Assembly (NCBI RefSeq): GCF_029240215.1 | Contig: NZ_JARBTK010000004.1 | Span: forward strand, 62,001-126,000 | DNA from: Chryseobacterium sp. | GTDB lineage: Bacteria; Bacteroidota; Bacteroidia; Flavobacteriales; Weeksellaceae | Direction: 5' to 3' | Length of the DNA: 64,000 bases | The notes under the pieces: generated by a model | Database searches by the model: none | Seen by the model: only the letters and a program-made list of their open reading frames with translations | What the model was told of the DNA's origin: nothing | Translations under genes and position numbers: made by a program | Shown: in pieces, positions 29,295 through 37,624 of the stretch | How positions within the stretch are numbered: the stretch's first letter is position 1 | Layout of the letters: every line of letters begins with the position of its first letter

Positions 29295-30020
29295 TTATTT
29301 CATTCTTTTTTCTAAAGCTTCGATTCTTTTCTGTTGCTCGATAGTATATAGCGTAAGTTCTTCTATTTTCTTCAAAAGAAGAATGTTCATTTCCTTTAGC
29401 TCTATCCCGTTTTTCATAGCTTCTTCTGTCGTTGGAACTTCGGGTAGATGACCATTTTCATTAATAAAGTTTTCTACAGCTTTTAACGGCATTAGCTTAT
29501 AATCTTTTTTGAATACATAATCTGCCCAACCATTATTGGCTGCAATATCTACTTTTACTTTTTCTGTACGAATGCCGTCTTTTACAAAAAGTTTGTATTG
29601 ATTACAATCTGAACAGGTAGCTAATGTTTTGGAACCTATAACAACTCTACCATCATTAAGACTATCCTCTTCTAAGTAAACTATCCGATTTTCTCCATCA
29701 ACTCTCATGGGAAAATAGTCCCATGGAGCATTAAAGACAGTAAAAGCATTTGTCACCTCATCAATTTGGAATTTTGCCTTTCCTCCAAAAATATTAAAAC
29801 CTATACCAGGATATGAAACATTGAATCCAGTTTGATTACTAATTTTAAATCGCTCAATATTGTTAGTTTTAAAAACTAAATCCTGATTATCAGTAGTTCC
29901 AATAAAGTTTGTTCCCGACGTTGTTCCTGCATTTCCAGTTAAAGACCAATTTTGCGCATTTGCAAATAATCCGCTCAATACTGTAAGTAAAACAATAGTT
30001 TTCTTCATAATAATTTTCAT
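29295..30020 (-). CDS. Secreted protein with C-terminal coiled-coil (tail-fibre-like); start may be at internal Met
   Basis: MPLKAVENFINENGHLPEVPTTEEAMKNGIELKEMNILLLKKIEELTLYTIEQQKRIEALEKRMK. Confidence 0.7.
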   Translation of the reverse strand: MKIIMKKTIVLLTVLSGLFANAQNWSLTGNAGTTSGTNFIGTTDNQDLVFKTNNIERFKISNQTGFNVSYPGIGFNIFGGKAKFQIDEVTNAFTVFNAPWDYFPMRVDGENRIVYLEEDSLNDGRVVIGSKTLATCSDCNQYKLFVKDGIRTEKVKVDIAANNGWADYVFKKDYKLMPLKAVENFINENGHLPEVPTTEEAMKNGIELKEMNILLLKKIEELTLYTIEQQKRIEALEKRMK

Positions 30021-30081
30021 TTTAAAGGTTATGTATTTTTTTTAAATTTAAATAAAATTTTAGTATTACAAACAAAAAAAA

Positions 30082-30101
30082 CAGTTACCAAGAGATAACT
30101 G
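30082..30101. terminator. Intrinsic hairpin
   Basis: CAGTTA ... TAACTG flanked by A and T runs. Confidence 0.65.
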
Positions 30102-30132
30102 CTTTTTTATTCGATTTTCAATCGTTATTTAT

Positions 30133-31053
30133 TTAGTCTTTCAAAATCTTCTGAGAAACAGGTTGGTTATTTACAGTTCCTGTTACTATGTAATTTCCTT
30201 TTGCTAATTCAGCAACGTTCAAAGCAGCACCGTCTTTTACAGAAGCAGTTTTCACAACCTGACCTGTAAGCGTGTAGATCTTAACATCTTTCACATCAGC
30301 TCCGAAAGTGATTTCTTCGTTTTTTACAAAAGTGTTTTTTACAAAGCTTGATTTAATTTTGTTCAAATCTGAAACAGCAAGAACTATAGGTGACGTGGTT
30401 GTTACTACTAAATTATCTATTTCAATAAATGGAGTTTCAGTTACACTATCTTGTCTTAAAAAGAAAGTACTTGCTGATGTTAAATCCGTTCCAGTATGTG
30501 TATCTATTGGTGTAGCTAATAAATTATTTACCCATAAATTTACTGTATCATCAGAGGTACCTGGGTTAAAGTTATACCCTACGGTAATCTGATAAGTTTG
30601 ATTGATATTATAGTCCGCTGTAGTCCACGTTGTAGTTGCCCCTACTGCAGTTCTAACCTCAATACCTAATTTATATGTAGTATCAGTGATTTTTTTCGTC
30701 CATATAGTACCACCAAAAGTAGTATTATCCTGTCCAAAACCAGCAAAATACCCACCATCTGCCAATGTTGCAGCAGTAACATTAGTTATTTTTAAATCCA
30801 TTGAATAAAAAACACTCCCAGAAGTTACAGGTGTAATAGCTTGCTTCAAATCTTCACCAGCTCCATCAAATTTTACAACACCAGATTGAACTAAAATTTT
30901 GTCTGTAGCATTTGCAGATTGTACCGCCCAGTTACCTTGTCCATTAAGATCTCCGTTTGGATAAGTAAATGTTTCATTATAAGGTAGAGTTGCTTGTGCA
31001 TTTGCAAAAGCTGCAACCGCAACAACGCCTAAAACAGTAAAGATTTTTTTCAT
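30133..31053 (-). CDS. Secreted T9SS type A sorting domain protein
   Basis: Signal peptide; lectin/LamG-like beta region; C-terminal DVKIYTLTGQVVKTASVKDGAALNVAELAKGNYIVTGTVNNQPVSQKILKD. Confidence 0.83.
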   Translation of the reverse strand: MKKIFTVLGVVAVAAFANAQATLPYNETFTYPNGDLNGQGNWAVQSANATDKILVQSGVVKFDGAGEDLKQAITPVTSGSVFYSMDLKITNVTAATLADGGYFAGFGQDNTTFGGTIWTKKITDTTYKLGIEVRTAVGATTTWTTADYNINQTYQITVGYNFNPGTSDDTVNLWVNNLLATPIDTHTGTDLTSASTFFLRQDSVTETPFIEIDNLVVTTTSPIVLAVSDLNKIKSSFVKNTFVKNEEITFGADVKDVKIYTLTGQVVKTASVKDGAALNVAELAKGNYIVTGTVNNQPVSQKILKD

Positions 31054-31203
31054 AACTTAAATTTTTAATTATTAATAATTTACACTGCAAAATTAGTGGA
31101 TTTTTTTCATTTAAGACAATATTAAGGTTAATTTTCTGTTAATAACGCTAAAAGCCCTATCGCTCACATTTTTTAGTTATTTTTACCAATTATTTTTAAA
31201 GAT

Positions 31204-34200
31204 TTGCGGAATTCGGTTCTGATTTTCTTACTTTTTTTCTTGGGCTTATCATTGAATAACGCTCAAATCTTCTCGTGGAAAAACCCCAACATTCCGAAAG
31301 ACAGCATCAAAAAAGACAGTATCCTTGCGGCAAGGCTTGAACAGGACATTTTCGCAAAAGACACGATGGATTTTGTGAAAACCAGCAACAGAATCATTGT
31401 AGACGAAGCAGTATTAGCAAAAAATGATAAAAAAAGATTTTTAGGAGAATTGAATTCTAAAGGATCAATCATCCGCGGGATTACTTTCGGGAACAATCAG
31501 GGGCAATCTGTACAGAGTTCGATGGATCTGCAGATTTCCGGAAGATTATCAAAAGATGTAACAATTTTAGCAAGTATTTCTGATCACAACTTACCGATTC
31601 AGGCAGATGGATATACGCAGACTCTTGAAGAATTTGACAAAATCTACATGCAGCTCAACATTAAAGATAAATCAATTCTTCGAGCGGGACATCTGGATCT
31701 TTTAGATGACAAAAATTATTTCGCCAAGTATCAGCGACGAAGCATGGGACTCCAGTTTCAGACGCAATTCGGAACTGAAAACAAAACTTTTGTAGATGTT
31801 TCTTTGGGTGTAGCGCGAAGTGAATTTCACAGAATCCGTTTTCAGGGAGTAGAAGGAAATCAGGGACCTTATCGTTTAACAGGAAAAAACGGCGAGCAGT
31901 TTATCACACTTATTTCCGGTTCTGAGCAGGTTTTTATTGACGGTATTTTGATGAAACGTGGTGAAAACCAGGATTACGTTATCAATTATAATACAGGAGA
32001 AGTTACCTTTACCAGTTTCCGTCCGATTTTCCAGCAGAATTTTATTACTATTTCTTTCAATTATACCAACCGGAATTATTCAAGATATTTATTTACCGGA
32101 AAACTGGAACATCAACGCGAGAAATTCAAAATCGGACTCAACTGGTTCATGGAGAATGACAACAAAAATGCGCCTTTAGCTTTAAATCTATCCAAAGAAG
32201 ACGAGCAGATTTTAGCAGATGCAGGCAATGATCCCAATCTGATGTATGCTCCGTCAGGAGTTGTAGCAGAATATGATGTCAATAAAATACTTTATAGCCT
32301 AGTACAAGACACCAATGGAAGTCATTATCAATTCTCTACGGATGTTACACAGACTTTATATACTGTTTCTTTCACCTATTTCGGAGCTAATCTCGGAGAT
32401 TATAAGCTCACTCAAACCACAAATAACGGACGTGTTTTTGAGTACGTTGGTCCAAACTCAGGTGATTACAGAGCAGTTAGAAAACTGCCTTCTCCACAAA
32501 AATCACAGGTGTACACCGTAAATTCCGAGTATCTTTTAAAAGACGGGAAAATAGGAGCAGACATTTCTTTAAGCAACTATGATCTCAATTTGTTTTCATC
32601 AAAAGATTCTGATCAGAATTTAGGATATGCCGCAAGAATTTTCGGGAACAAAACATTTACGAAAAACAGCTGGAAGGGAACTCCGAGCTTTGAATATCAA
32701 TACATCGACAAACAATTTCATATTCTCGACCGTATTAATGATGTAGAATTCTCCAGAGATTTCAACTTGGCGCAGGAATTCAGCGGAAGAACCCAGAACA
32801 GATTTATATTCAATTTCCTTAATAAATGGAACAACAAATCAACGTTAAACTATCGTGTAAACTACCTTGATGAACAAGATTCTTATAAAGGAATTAAAAA
32901 TGATTTAGATTTTAGCTGGATCAAAGGAAAATTCCTTACCAAAGGAAACTTATCATACCTTGATACCAATGCAACTTTGCAGGATACAAAATTCATCCGT
33001 GGAGGTGCTGCAACGGAGTACACAGGAAAAAAAGGAAGCTGGTCTTTGGGCGGAAGTATGGAGCACAACGAAAAGAAATTTAATGACACCCAATTAATGG
33101 ATGTCACAAGCTTCAGTTGGAAAGAATTGTTTGTTCAGAAAAAAATCGGTGATAGCGCAAGAACGAAACTTTTGTCTAAAGTTTATGTAAGAGATAATGA
33201 CTCTGTACGTGACAACAGGCTTCAGAATATGAACAGAATCTTAGGTTTCATGGCGGAAAGTCAGCTAATCAAGACAGAAAAAACCACCTTAAATGCTTTA
33301 ATTCATTACAGAAAATTCTTCTACAAAAATGAAGATGTTGATATGAATCAGAATAAAGATTTTGTAGTAGGAAACATTCTTTATAACCAGCAGTTATTTA
33401 AAAACGGAATGCGTCTGCAGGCATTTTACGAATTAGGAAACGGACAGGAAGCGCAACGTGAATTTCAATATATTAAAGTGACCGATGGGCAGGGAATTTA
33501 TAAATGGACCGATTACAACGGTGACGGGGTTCAGCAGTTAGATGAATTTGAAATTGCAGAATATTCCGATTTGGCGCAATACATTAGGATTTACACCAAT
33601 TCCGTCCGGTATATTCCTTCCAATAAAAACAAGCTGCAGTTGGCATTATTTGTTAATCCTGCAATTGTTTTCAACTCAGAAAATAAATTTTTAAAACGGT
33701 GGAATTTTAATGTTTCATTAAATTCTCAAAACTCATATTTTAAAAGAGATAAAGTTTTGGTTTTAAATCCGTTTGAAAAAAGCGATGACCAGATTCTCAA
33801 GAATCAGAATATTCTGGCATCCGTACAGTTTAATCCTACCGAAAAATCGGGTTGGAACGGAAATTACCGTTTCATCGCCAATGACAACCTCATCAATGCC
33901 AATTTCAGCAACGAAGAACGGAATCAGACTTCGCATTTCGTGAATCTTGGATATTGGTTTAATAAAGAATTCAGGGTAGATTGGGAAAACTCTGTTCACG
34001 ATTTGCAAAACTCTTCACAGCTTTTTGCAACTAGAGATTACCGACTGAATAATTTTGAAACCAAACCCAAAGCAACCTACAAATTTACCGACGCCATACA
34101 GGCCGAATTTTCTTCAGCTTATCGTGAAAAGAAAAGAGTAGACGGTGAAGAACTTCTGAAAGCTTTTGACATCACCGGGACAATTCAGTGGGAACGTAAG

Positions 34201-34437
34201 AAAACTTCGATCAGAGGAAATTTCTCTTTCATTAATAATGATTTTACCGGAAACAATTTCAGCATCGTGGGAAATCAAATGCTTGACGGCTTAAAACCTG
34301 GAAAAAACCAAGTTTGGAGTGTGTTTATTCAACAGGCAATCAATTCTTTCTTACAATTAAATTTAAATTACGAAGGCAGAAACTCAGGCGACCGCACGAT
34401 TCATATTGGAAGTATGCAGGTGAAAGCTAGTTTTTAA
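31204..34437 (+). CDS. Large outer-membrane beta protein with SprA-like segments; TTG start
   Basis: GSIIRGITFGNNQGQSVQSSMDLQISGRLSKDVTILASISDHNLPIQADGYTQTLEEFDKIYMQL and VFIDGILMKRGENQDYVINYNTGEVTFTSFRPI. Confidence 0.72.
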   Translation: MRNSVLIFLLFFLGLSLNNAQIFSWKNPNIPKDSIKKDSILAARLEQDIFAKDTMDFVKTSNRIIVDEAVLAKNDKKRFLGELNSKGSIIRGITFGNNQGQSVQSSMDLQISGRLSKDVTILASISDHNLPIQADGYTQTLEEFDKIYMQLNIKDKSILRAGHLDLLDDKNYFAKYQRRSMGLQFQTQFGTENKTFVDVSLGVARSEFHRIRFQGVEGNQGPYRLTGKNGEQFITLISGSEQVFIDGILMKRGENQDYVINYNTGEVTFTSFRPIFQQNFITISFNYTNRNYSRYLFTGKLEHQREKFKIGLNWFMENDNKNAPLALNLSKEDEQILADAGNDPNLMYAPSGVVAEYDVNKILYSLVQDTNGSHYQFSTDVTQTLYTVSFTYFGANLGDYKLTQTTNNGRVFEYVGPNSGDYRAVRKLPSPQKSQVYTVNSEYLLKDGKIGADISLSNYDLNLFSSKDSDQNLGYAARIFGNKTFTKNSWKGTPSFEYQYIDKQFHILDRINDVEFSRDFNLAQEFSGRTQNRFIFNFLNKWNNKSTLNYRVNYLDEQDSYKGIKNDLDFSWIKGKFLTKGNLSYLDTNATLQDTKFIRGGAATEYTGKKGSWSLGGSMEHNEKKFNDTQLMDVTSFSWKELFVQKKIGDSARTKLLSKVYVRDNDSVRDNRLQNMNRILGFMAESQLIKTEKTTLNALIHYRKFFYKNEDVDMNQNKDFVVGNILYNQQLFKNGMRLQAFYELGNGQEAQREFQYIKVTDGQGIYKWTDYNGDGVQQLDEFEIAEYSDLAQYIRIYTNSVRYIPSNKNKLQLALFVNPAIVFNSENKFLKRWNFNVSLNSQNSYFKRDKVLVLNPFEKSDDQILKNQNILASVQFNPTEKSGWNGNYRFIANDNLINANFSNEERNQTSHFVNLGYWFNKEFRVDWENSVHDLQNSSQLFATRDYRLNNFETKPKATYKFTDAIQAEFSSAYREKKRVDGEELLKAFDITGTIQWERKKTSIRGNFSFINNDFTGNNFSIVGNQMLDGLKPGKNQVWSVFIQQAINSFLQLNLNYEGRNSGDRTIHIGSMQVKASF

Positions 34438-34486
34438 GATTAGAAACAAAATTAGTAATCATTCCTGTTTTTTAATCAAAACATCG

Positions 34487-34576
34487 AGTTTGTTATTTCG
34501 CAGAATCTTAATATTTTATTTTTCTGCATTTAGATTCCTACGGAAATCAAAGATTCCACGTAATGAATAACAAAAG
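34487..34576. repeat. GTCATTCC-type dispersed inverted repeat, copy 4 (long form)
   Basis: GAGTTTGTTATTTCGCAGAATCTTAAT ... AGATTCCTACGGAAATCAAAGATTCCACGTAATGAATAACAAAAG. Confidence 0.7.
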
Positions 34577-34620
34577 AATATTAATTCATTGTCAAAATTA
34601 ATCATCAAGCAAATAAATGT

Positions 34621-34693
34621 AAAGTTTGTCATTCCGGAGGAATCTCAACATTTCAGTAGTATTGCGGCAAGATTCTGTGGAATGACAAAGTGT
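34621..34693. repeat. GTCATTCC-type dispersed inverted repeat, copy 5
   Basis: AAAGTTTGTCATTCCGGAGGAATCTCAACA ... CAAGATTCTGTGGAATGACAAAGTGT. Confidence 0.75.
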
Positions 34694-34742
34694 ATTAGTT
34701 ATTATTAAATTTTAAATTTCCTATATTTGTTCAGTAATAAAA

Positions 34743-34815
34743 TACACGGGGTGCCCGCAAGGCTGAGATCATACCCGATGACCTGATTTGGATAATGCCA
34801 ACGTAGGGATGTCTG
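34743..34815 (+). promoter_or_regulatory. TPP riboswitch (THI element)
   Basis: GGGGTGCC..GGCTGAGAtcatACCCgatgACCTGATttGGATAATGCCAaCGtAGGGA, the diagnostic conserved core. Confidence 0.95.
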
Positions 34816-34838
34816 CTTAAAATATTTTCATTTTATGC

Positions 34839-34880
34839 TTTATTCGTTCGCATGCTTATCTGTGGTCAGAACCGAATAAA
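34839..34880 (+). other. Putative riboswitch expression-platform hairpin
   Basis: TTTATTCG-TTC (34839-34849) pairs with GAA-C-CGAATAAA (34869-34880), 15 bp before the ATG at 34896. Confidence 0.5.
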
Positions 34881-34895
34881 TCAATTCAAAATAAA

Positions 34896-35618
34896 ATGGA
34901 AGTAACAAAGTATTCCGGAGAACTTATTCCCCAACAAGACAAAAACTGGCAAGGAAGACCCGAATGGTTTTTCAACCGAGAACATACCGATACCTACGAA
35001 TTGTGGTATGAAGGCCGATACAAACGTGCCGAAATCTGGCAGAAAAAAGTAATGGAACAGCTCGTTTCCAAAGATCAGAGAGTAAAAACACTATTAGAAT
35101 TCGGCTGTGGCACTACCCGATTTACCCGTTGGTGGAAAAACATTGGGATCGAAGCAACAGGCGGAGATATTTCGCCTCTAATGCTCTCACAGGCGATTCA
35201 TCTTTTTGAAGGCGATCTGGTGATGGCAGATTCTCATTTTATGCCTTTTAAAGATCATACTTTTGATTCATTGGCATTTATCACAACATTTGAATATTAC
35301 AAAGATCCTGTAAAAGTCATTTGTGAGGCGGCTCGCGTTGCCAAATACGGAATCGCCATGGGGATGATGAACAGAAACTCTCCTAAAGTTGCACGAAGAC
35401 GTATACAGCAGTTATTTGGAAAAAATCCTTTTTATGTGACGGCAACTTTCTACACACCGAAAATGCTGACCGAAATTATCGAAAAAGCTTTAGTCGGAAG
35501 AAAATATACGATTGAATGGACGTGTACCGGATTACCAAAATGGTTTCCTGTTCAACAATGGAATGTTCCGGTTGGAGATTTTTTTGGTTTGTATATTCAG
35601 CTAAATGACGTGGAATGA
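34896..35618 (+). CDS. Class I SAM-dependent methyltransferase
   Basis: LLEFGCGTTRFTRWWKNIGIEATGGDISPLMLSQA motif I; FDSLAFITTFEYYKDPVKVICEAARV. Confidence 0.88.
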   Translation: MEVTKYSGELIPQQDKNWQGRPEWFFNREHTDTYELWYEGRYKRAEIWQKKVMEQLVSKDQRVKTLLEFGCGTTRFTRWWKNIGIEATGGDISPLMLSQAIHLFEGDLVMADSHFMPFKDHTFDSLAFITTFEYYKDPVKVICEAARVAKYGIAMGMMNRNSPKVARRRIQQLFGKNPFYVTATFYTPKMLTEIIEKALVGRKYTIEWTCTGLPKWFPVQQWNVPVGDFFGLYIQLNDVE

Positions 35619-36664
35619 GTGAAACTTTAGGAAAAATAAATCATTCCCAATTTGAAGATTTCCTGAAACAGCGATGCGGAAAAAAACGTGATGAAGTGCG
35701 TATTGGTCCTGAGTTTGGTGTTGATGTTTCCGTTGTAGATCTGCATGGCGGAAAAGCGATGGCTTTGACGAGTGATCCTTTGTCTCTGATTCCTTCTTTG
35801 GGTTTGGAAGAATCAGCGTGGCTGTCGGTTCATCTGATGGCGAACGATATGGCAACGACGGGTTTTGCTCCGATGTTTGGGCAGTTTGTTTTAAATCTTC
35901 CGGCACAACTTTCAAAAAATGATTTTGAAATCTATTGGAATTACATTCATCAGTTTTGTAAAGACATTGGTGTAAGCATTACCGGCGGACATACGGGATT
36001 CATCGAAGGACAAAATTCTACAATCGCAGGTGGCGGAACTTTGATTACGATTGCTCCGAAAGATAAAATTTTAGTTTCAAAATATGCAGACATTGGAGAC
36101 TCAATTTTAGTGACCAAAACAAGTGCACTTTCTTCAACAGCCATTCTCGCAATGAGCTTTCCAGAAACAGTAAAAAATAAAGTCGGTAAAGAATTTTACT
36201 ATTCTGCTTCAGCGTCTTTTTACGAAACCTCATCTTTGAAAGATGCTTTAACCGCAGTGCAAATTGATAATTCCGGAGTTACAGCAATGCATGATGTGAC
36301 GGAAGGCGGAATTTTGGGAGCGATTTACGAATTGGCAATTGCATCAGGCAACGGAGCTGAAATTATTAACGAAAAAATTCCAATTGGAGAAGTGCAGTCA
36401 GCAGTTTGCAATCTGTTTTCGTTAGATCCGAGATATTGTATTGGTGCAGGTTCTATGCTTATTACCTGTAAAAAAGAAAAAGCTTCGGAGATTATTTCAA
36501 GACTGGAAACCAATCAAATTCCCTGCGCAGAAGTGGGAAAGATGACCGAAAAATCTAATGGAATTAAATTAATTGAAAACGAAAAAGCAAATGATTTAAT
36601 GTATTTCGAAGAAGATCCTTATTGGAAAGCATTTTTTAACGCTTATAAAAACGGCTGGAAATAA
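35615..36664 (+). CDS. AIR synthase-related protein (ThiL/HypE-like ATPase fold)
   Basis: ALTSDPLSLI...WLSVHLMANDMATTGFAPMFGQFVLNLP; SITGGHTGFIEG; HDVTEGGILGAIYELA. Confidence 0.85.
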   Translation: MSETLGKINHSQFEDFLKQRCGKKRDEVRIGPEFGVDVSVVDLHGGKAMALTSDPLSLIPSLGLEESAWLSVHLMANDMATTGFAPMFGQFVLNLPAQLSKNDFEIYWNYIHQFCKDIGVSITGGHTGFIEGQNSTIAGGGTLITIAPKDKILVSKYADIGDSILVTKTSALSSTAILAMSFPETVKNKVGKEFYYSASASFYETSSLKDALTAVQIDNSGVTAMHDVTEGGILGAIYELAIASGNGAEIINEKIPIGEVQSAVCNLFSLDPRYCIGAGSMLITCKKEKASEIISRLETNQIPCAEVGKMTEKSNGIKLIENEKANDLMYFEEDPYWKAFFNAYKNGWK

Positions 36665-37293
36665 TGAAAAAGCAAACTGTACAATCAGGAATTTATCTGA
36701 TTATTGATCCTTCAATGGATGAGGAAATTCTATTTTCTAAATTAAATTTAATTGCAAAAGAAAAAATATCAGCTATTCAGATTTGGGACAATTTTAAAGA
36801 AGATCAGAATATTGAAGAACTGCTTTTAAAAATTTATGAGATTGCTTCGTCAAACAACATTCCGTTGATCATCAATAACCTTTGGAAATATTTGAAGCAA
36901 ATTCCTTTGAACGGAATTCATTTCGATGAAATTCCTAAAAATTTTAATGAAATAAAAAACGAGATCAACCGTGACTTCATTGTTGGAATCACCTGCAATA
37001 ATGAATCTTCAACAATTAAATACGCTGAAGAAAATCAGTTCGATTATATTTCTTTCTGCTCGATGTTTTCCTCAAAAACAGCAAATAGTTGTGAATTGGT
37101 CAACTTTGAAACGGTTCAGAAAGTTAAAAATATTTTCAATGGAAAAATCTTTTTAGCAGGCGGAATAGATTTAAATAATCTTAAAAATTTAGATGAATTA
37201 AATTACGACGGGATCGCTGTTGTTTCAGGAATAATGAGTGCAGAAAATCCGTCAGAAAGCATAAAAAATTATCATCAAAAAATTAAAAAGTAA
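36664..37293 (+). CDS. Divergent thiamine phosphate synthase/TenI-like protein
   Basis: TIM-barrel motifs PLIINNLWKYLKQIPLNGIHFDE, IVGITCNNESSTIKYAEENQFDYISF, KIFLAGGIDLNN, GIAVVSGIMSAENP. Confidence 0.75.
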   Translation: MKKQTVQSGIYLIIDPSMDEEILFSKLNLIAKEKISAIQIWDNFKEDQNIEELLLKIYEIASSNNIPLIINNLWKYLKQIPLNGIHFDEIPKNFNEIKNEINRDFIVGITCNNESSTIKYAEENQFDYISFCSMFSSKTANSCELVNFETVQKVKNIFNGKIFLAGGIDLNNLKNLDELNYDGIAVVSGIMSAENPSESIKNYHQKIKK

Positions 37294-37297
37294 AGCA

Positions 37298-37564
37298 ATG
37301 AGAATAAAAACCATAGAAAAACTGTGCTGTCCGTTTGACAGATCAGATTTAGATTTAACGATCATTTTACAAGACGAAACCGAAAATATCACAGAAGGTT
37401 TATTAATCTGTGGCAATTGCAAAAGAGTCTACCCGATCATCAGCGGAATCCCCATCATGTCACCCGATGAATACCGTGAATTCAAACTTGAACAACCCGT
37501 TTTACAACGCTGGGAAAAGCATTTAGAAGGCAAAAAAATAGAGAATTTCAGGTTGATTTCATGA
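37298..37564 (+). CDS. Trm112-like zinc-ribbon protein
   Basis: IEKLCCPFDRSDL ... EGLLICGNCKRVYPIISGIPIMSPDEY. Confidence 0.83.
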   Translation: MRIKTIEKLCCPFDRSDLDLTIILQDETENITEGLLICGNCKRVYPIISGIPIMSPDEYREFKLEQPVLQRWEKHLEGKKIENFRLIS

Positions 37565-37612
37565 CGATAACAACAATAGATAATTTCAAAATGCTGAAAG
37601 TTTAGAATTTCG

Positions 37613-37620
37613 TAAATTTG
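37613..37620 (+). promoter_or_regulatory. -7 element of dusB, 4 nt before the ATG
   Basis: TAAATTTG matches TAnnTTTG; ATG at 37625. Confidence 0.5.
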
Positions 37621-37624
37621 CGGC

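Noticed and set aside
29295-30020. Prophage tail fibre
   Set aside because: Signal peptide present and no other phage genes nearby; more likely a Bacteroidota surface protein with a tail-fibre-like coiled coil.
9857-34693. CRISPR-like interpretation of the repeated GTCATTCC elements
   Set aside because: Copies are kilobases apart, are internally palindromic, and have no regular spacers or cas genes.
35615-36664. Selenophosphate synthetase (SelD) call for the AIRS-like gene
   Set aside because: AIRS fold only; no N-terminal Cys/Sec-type SelD motif, and the TPP riboswitch context favours a ThiL-like role.
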